Source: Ktedonosporobacter rubrisoli (GTDB taxonomy: Bacteria; Chloroflexota; Ktedonobacteria; Ktedonobacterales; Ktedonobacteraceae). From it: a stretch of DNA of 64,000 nucleotides. The notes under the pieces were generated by a model. It was given only the letters and a program-made list of their open reading frames with translations. It was not told the DNA's origin and did no database searches. The stretch covers positions 5,890,001 to 5,954,000 of the forward strand of contig NZ_CP035758.1 of assembly GCF_004208415.1 (NCBI RefSeq), written 5' to 3'. Below, piece after piece: positions 61,651 to 64,000 of this stretch (its first letter is position 1; each line of letters opens with the position of its first letter). The position numbers and the translations under genes were made by a program.

Positions 61651-63339
61651 TTATGAAGCATCCAGTTTATCTACAATCTCAATTATTCTCGATATTCCTT
61701 GCGCTTCTCTAAATCTACCTAGGCGCCTTAATGCATTAATTTGCCCCTGATATGCTCTTACATTATTCGGGATAAGTTCACTTGCTCTTTTATATGCTTC
61801 TAAGGCTTCACAGAAGTTGCGTAGAGCCAAAAAAGCGTCTCCAGCGAGAATATAGACGTCATTATCATCTGGAACAAGCCTCATCGCCTTCTCTAAAGCC
61901 TTAATAGCTTCTTCATAGCGTCCAAGATGCCCTAATAGAGAACCTTTATGCTTATAGGCAGATGCATTTTTTGGAGACATCTTTGTAGCAAGCTCAAAAG
62001 CTACAACAGCTTCTTCATAGCGCTTAAGTAATACAAGAGTAATGCCTTTAGCATAATAAACTTCTCCATTTTGAGGATCAAGTATCAGCGCTTGTTCATA
62101 AGCGGCACAGGCTTCTTCAAGACGTCCAAGTCCACGGAGTAAATTTCCTTTGCCTACGTAGGCTACAGAATTATTAGGGGCAATTTTGATAGATTTATTG
62201 TAGCATGTAAGAGCTTCTTTACTACGCTCTAATTTTGCAAGGACATCTCCTTTCCCATTGTAAGCCGAAACGTCCCCTGGATTAATCTTAATTGCCCGAT
62301 TATAAGCAGTTAAAGCCTCTTTATAACGTCCCAACTGATAAAGAGCATTCCCTTTCCCATTATAGGCAGAAACGATCTGCTGATCGGCACGAAGCGCATG
62401 CTCATAGGCTGCCAACGCTCTTTCATATTCTCCTTGGCCATAAAATACTTTACCTAGATTATTATAAGCAATTGCGTAATCCGGTAAAAGTTTAACAGCT
62501 TTTTCGAAAGCTTGTATCGATTTTTTATAACTATTAAGCTGATAAAAAGCATTTTCTTTATTATTAATAATCATAGCATTACTTGGATCATATATCAGAG
62601 CCTGATCATAGGCTACAATTGCTTTTTTATACTCTTTATCTTGATATAATGCATTTCCTTTCCTAAACCATTGCTCTGCCTCTTTTCCAATAAAATCTGC
62701 TTTCTGCAGATTGTCAGAGGATTGCAACAGCACGGTTTCGGCTTCACTATGGGGTGAAGGTACGATATGTCTCTGTTGATCGCATTCTAAGTAAGAATTA
62801 TCAGATTTTCTAAGCTCTTGCTGTCCAATATTTTGTAACATTTGTTCCTGATAGGATATTTGTTGTGCGGCTTCAATATCATGCTTTCTTTGCCAGTTCT
62901 TGGCAGCACTGATGATCTCTTCTACAATTTGGGTAAGCATCTCTTCCACATTCTCTATAGAAGCAAGTGGCTTATCCCCTCTCGGTAATGCTTGTAAGCC
63001 CGCAAATGGAGTTAGATCCCAATTAGGAATAGAGCGCACATAAATAGGAATAACGCAAGCATTGCCTTTTCTATGTCTTTCAAGGGAACACTGAAGCTGG
63101 TCGCTCCAGCATTCCTGAGAGTCAATATAGTCTGAACTAATGAGGAGAAGAATAATAGGGGCATTGCTCAAATGATAATCCAGTTCTGCTGCATGTTCTT
63201 CTCCTGGAAGTATTTTCCGTTTATGCCATATTTGAATAAGGCCTTGGCGCTCGAAAAGTCTGAGATGCCTTTCAACGTAGTATAACCAAGTCTCATCTGC
63301 ATCAGCAAAAGAGAAAAAAATCTCTAGTGGGTTTGACAT
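61651..63339 (-). CDS. TIR-domain protein with ten TPR repeats
   Basis: A 562-residue protein: N-terminal TIR domain (about 1-145: IFFSFADADE, IWHKRKILPGEE, ILLLISSDYIDS, VIPIYVR), a linker, then ten consecutive 34-residue TPRs (about 220-560). TIR domains are protein-interaction modules or NAD-cleaving enzymes; the catalytic Glu of the enzymes sits in a WCxxEL-type motif. Here the matching segment is CWSDQL, so Gln replaces Glu. Activity is therefore doubtful and a scaffold role is likelier. A good promoter lies at 63372-63400 and AGGA precedes the ATG. No known defence partner gene lies beside it in the window. Confidence 0.88.
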   Translation of the reverse strand: MSNPLEIFFSFADADETWLYYVERHLRLFERQGLIQIWHKRKILPGEEHAAELDYHLSNAPIILLLISSDYIDSQECWSDQLQCSLERHRKGNACVIPIYVRSIPNWDLTPFAGLQALPRGDKPLASIENVEEMLTQIVEEIISAAKNWQRKHDIEAAQQISYQEQMLQNIGQQELRKSDNSYLECDQQRHIVPSPHSEAETVLLQSSDNLQKADFIGKEAEQWFRKGNALYQDKEYKKAIVAYDQALIYDPSNAMIINNKENAFYQLNSYKKSIQAFEKAVKLLPDYAIAYNNLGKVFYGQGEYERALAAYEHALRADQQIVSAYNGKGNALYQLGRYKEALTAYNRAIKINPGDVSAYNGKGDVLAKLERSKEALTCYNKSIKIAPNNSVAYVGKGNLLRGLGRLEEACAAYEQALILDPQNGEVYYAKGITLVLLKRYEEAVVAFELATKMSPKNASAYKHKGSLLGHLGRYEEAIKALEKAMRLVPDDNDVYILAGDAFLALRNFCEALEAYKRASELIPNNVRAYQGQINALRRLGRFREAQGISRIIEIVDKLDAS

Positions 63340-63371
63340 GATATGAAATCCTAAAGTTAGTATTTCCTTGT

Positions 63372-63400
63372 AGTATAGTAAATTGTAGTTTTCTTATCAA
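63372..63400 (-). promoter_or_regulatory. Sigma-70-type promoter of the TIR-TPR gene
   Basis: On the minus strand TTGATA (63400-63395) and TATACT (63377-63372) with an ideal 17-bp spacer, about 32 bp before the ATG. Confidence 0.7.
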
Positions 63401-63526
63401 GTAGTTTACATAAAAGTATATATCTTCTCTCCCAATCGTTTCATCCTCTTTCATAAAAGAGTTTTGTGAGACCCTAAAAATCCTGTATTCTATTTATAAC
63501 AATTGAAAATTATGCTATGCAGAGCG

Positions 63527-63543
63527 GGCCAGGCCGCCTGGCC
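63527..63543. terminator. Candidate hairpin after the window-edge membrane gene
   Basis: GGCCAGG-ccg-CCTGGCC, about 45 bp beyond the stop at 63587. There is no T-run and the loop is only 3 nt. Confidence 0.35.
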
Positions 63544-63586
63544 GAGCGCGACCCGTTCCGCTCAAATATGGGAAAGCGAGCTAGCG

Positions 63587-64000
63587 CTACTCTGGCTTGA
63601 GACGCACTTGCATAATGCCCAGCCAGAGGGCCCAGAGGGCAAAGCAGATAGTGGCCGGCGTGGTTAAGAGCGATTGGCCGGTAGGGGTGCTGGCCACGGC
63701 AACGGCGCTACCGCAGCCCAGGGCCGCCACAAGCATGCCTACATAACTGAACACAACCCAGATGCCAGGCCACAGGCGCATCCCCCGGCGGGCAATCATC
63801 ACGCCAAAGAAGAGAGCCGAGAGCGCCAGCAGCCCGGTTCCCACCGTATTCGTAATGATGGAGAAAATAGTTGTGAGGGTCGCGAAACTGCCTGGCACAG
63901 CTGAACCAGGCGTAAAGCCCCTACTTACAATCAAGACATGCAGCGTGCTGGCAATTGTGCCAAGAACGTAAGCGCTAATCCCAAAAATGCCTGCCCAGGC
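63587..64000 (-). CDS. Polytopic membrane protein (5' end beyond window)
   Basis: The frame stays open to base 64000, and the codons before the first TTG (63934) continue a hydrophobic helix (GISAYVLGTIASTLHVLIV), so the start lies outside the window. The visible 137 residues contain four helices and a basic loop (IARRGMRLWPG), with a short LKPE tail. Family not recognised. Confidence 0.7.
   Translation of the reverse strand, partial: AWAGIFGISAYVLGTIASTLHVLIVSRGFTPGSAVPGSFATLTTIFSIITNTVGTGLLALSALFFGVMIARRGMRLWPGIWVVFSYVGMLVAALGCGSAVAVASTPTGQSLLTTPATICFALWALWLGIMQVRLKPE

Noticed and set aside
61651..64000. TIR-TPR gene as part of a known anti-phage system
   Set aside because: No recognised partner such as a Thoeris-type effector, SIR2, pAgo or CBASS cyclase is adjacent in the window, and the catalytic Glu appears lost.

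Overview
The window looks like a chromosomal segment from a Ktedonobacteria-type Chloroflexota. The evidence is the clustered one-transmembrane Ser/Thr kinases, several sedolisin (S53) proteases, TIR-TPR and TPR proteins, a DprE1/DprE2-like pair and moderate G+C. This is inferred from gene content; no rRNA marker is present. I saw no tRNA, rRNA, CRISPR array or intact insertion sequence.

Layout. 1-7465: two tandem pairs of half-size ABC exporters, each pair with one catalytic and one degenerate ATPase. The catalytic half of the second pair is a pseudogene, and the two degenerate halves share an almost identical 692-bp ATPase segment. 7570-9371: rlmB and a surface-anchored protein. 9441-11515: a DprE1/DprE2-like pair. 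11885-12151: a small protein built on a duplicated module. 12753-16430: a thiamine block, with thiamine pyrophosphokinase facing a TPP-riboswitch-controlled ABC importer for a thiamine precursor. 16591-17979: a secreted S53 protease. 18568-29629: five tandem receptor kinases. Each has a kinase domain, a DnaJ-C-terminal-like module, a proline-rich linker, one membrane helix and a lectin-like ectodomain. 29698-35863: nuoJKLMN without nuoA-I. 36372-40968: a methyltransferase, two TrkA-type proteins, an AI-2E family transporter and a small membrane protein.

41131-47354: two S53 lipoproteins transcribed divergently from an alpha-2-macroglobulin-like protein that has an intact thioester motif but no signal peptide. 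47485-56966: a membrane-bound CHAP hydrolase, a Cys-rich small protein, a MocR regulator with two palindromic operator candidates, two membrane-associated genes, an eIF2B-like protein, a GGCT-like membrane fusion, a GYD protein and YvcK. 57000-60370: an A+T-rich, gene-poor stretch with two hypothetical genes and two families of short direct repeats. 60375-64000: a TPR protein, a TIR-TPR protein whose presumed catalytic Glu is Gln, and a membrane protein cut by the window edge.

The strongest candidates for something new are the kinase/DnaJ_C/ectodomain array and the divergent protease/anti-protease locus. Extended -10 promoters (TGCTATAAT) recur before two of the kinases, the TrkA pair and the TPR gene, usually without a clear -35 box.
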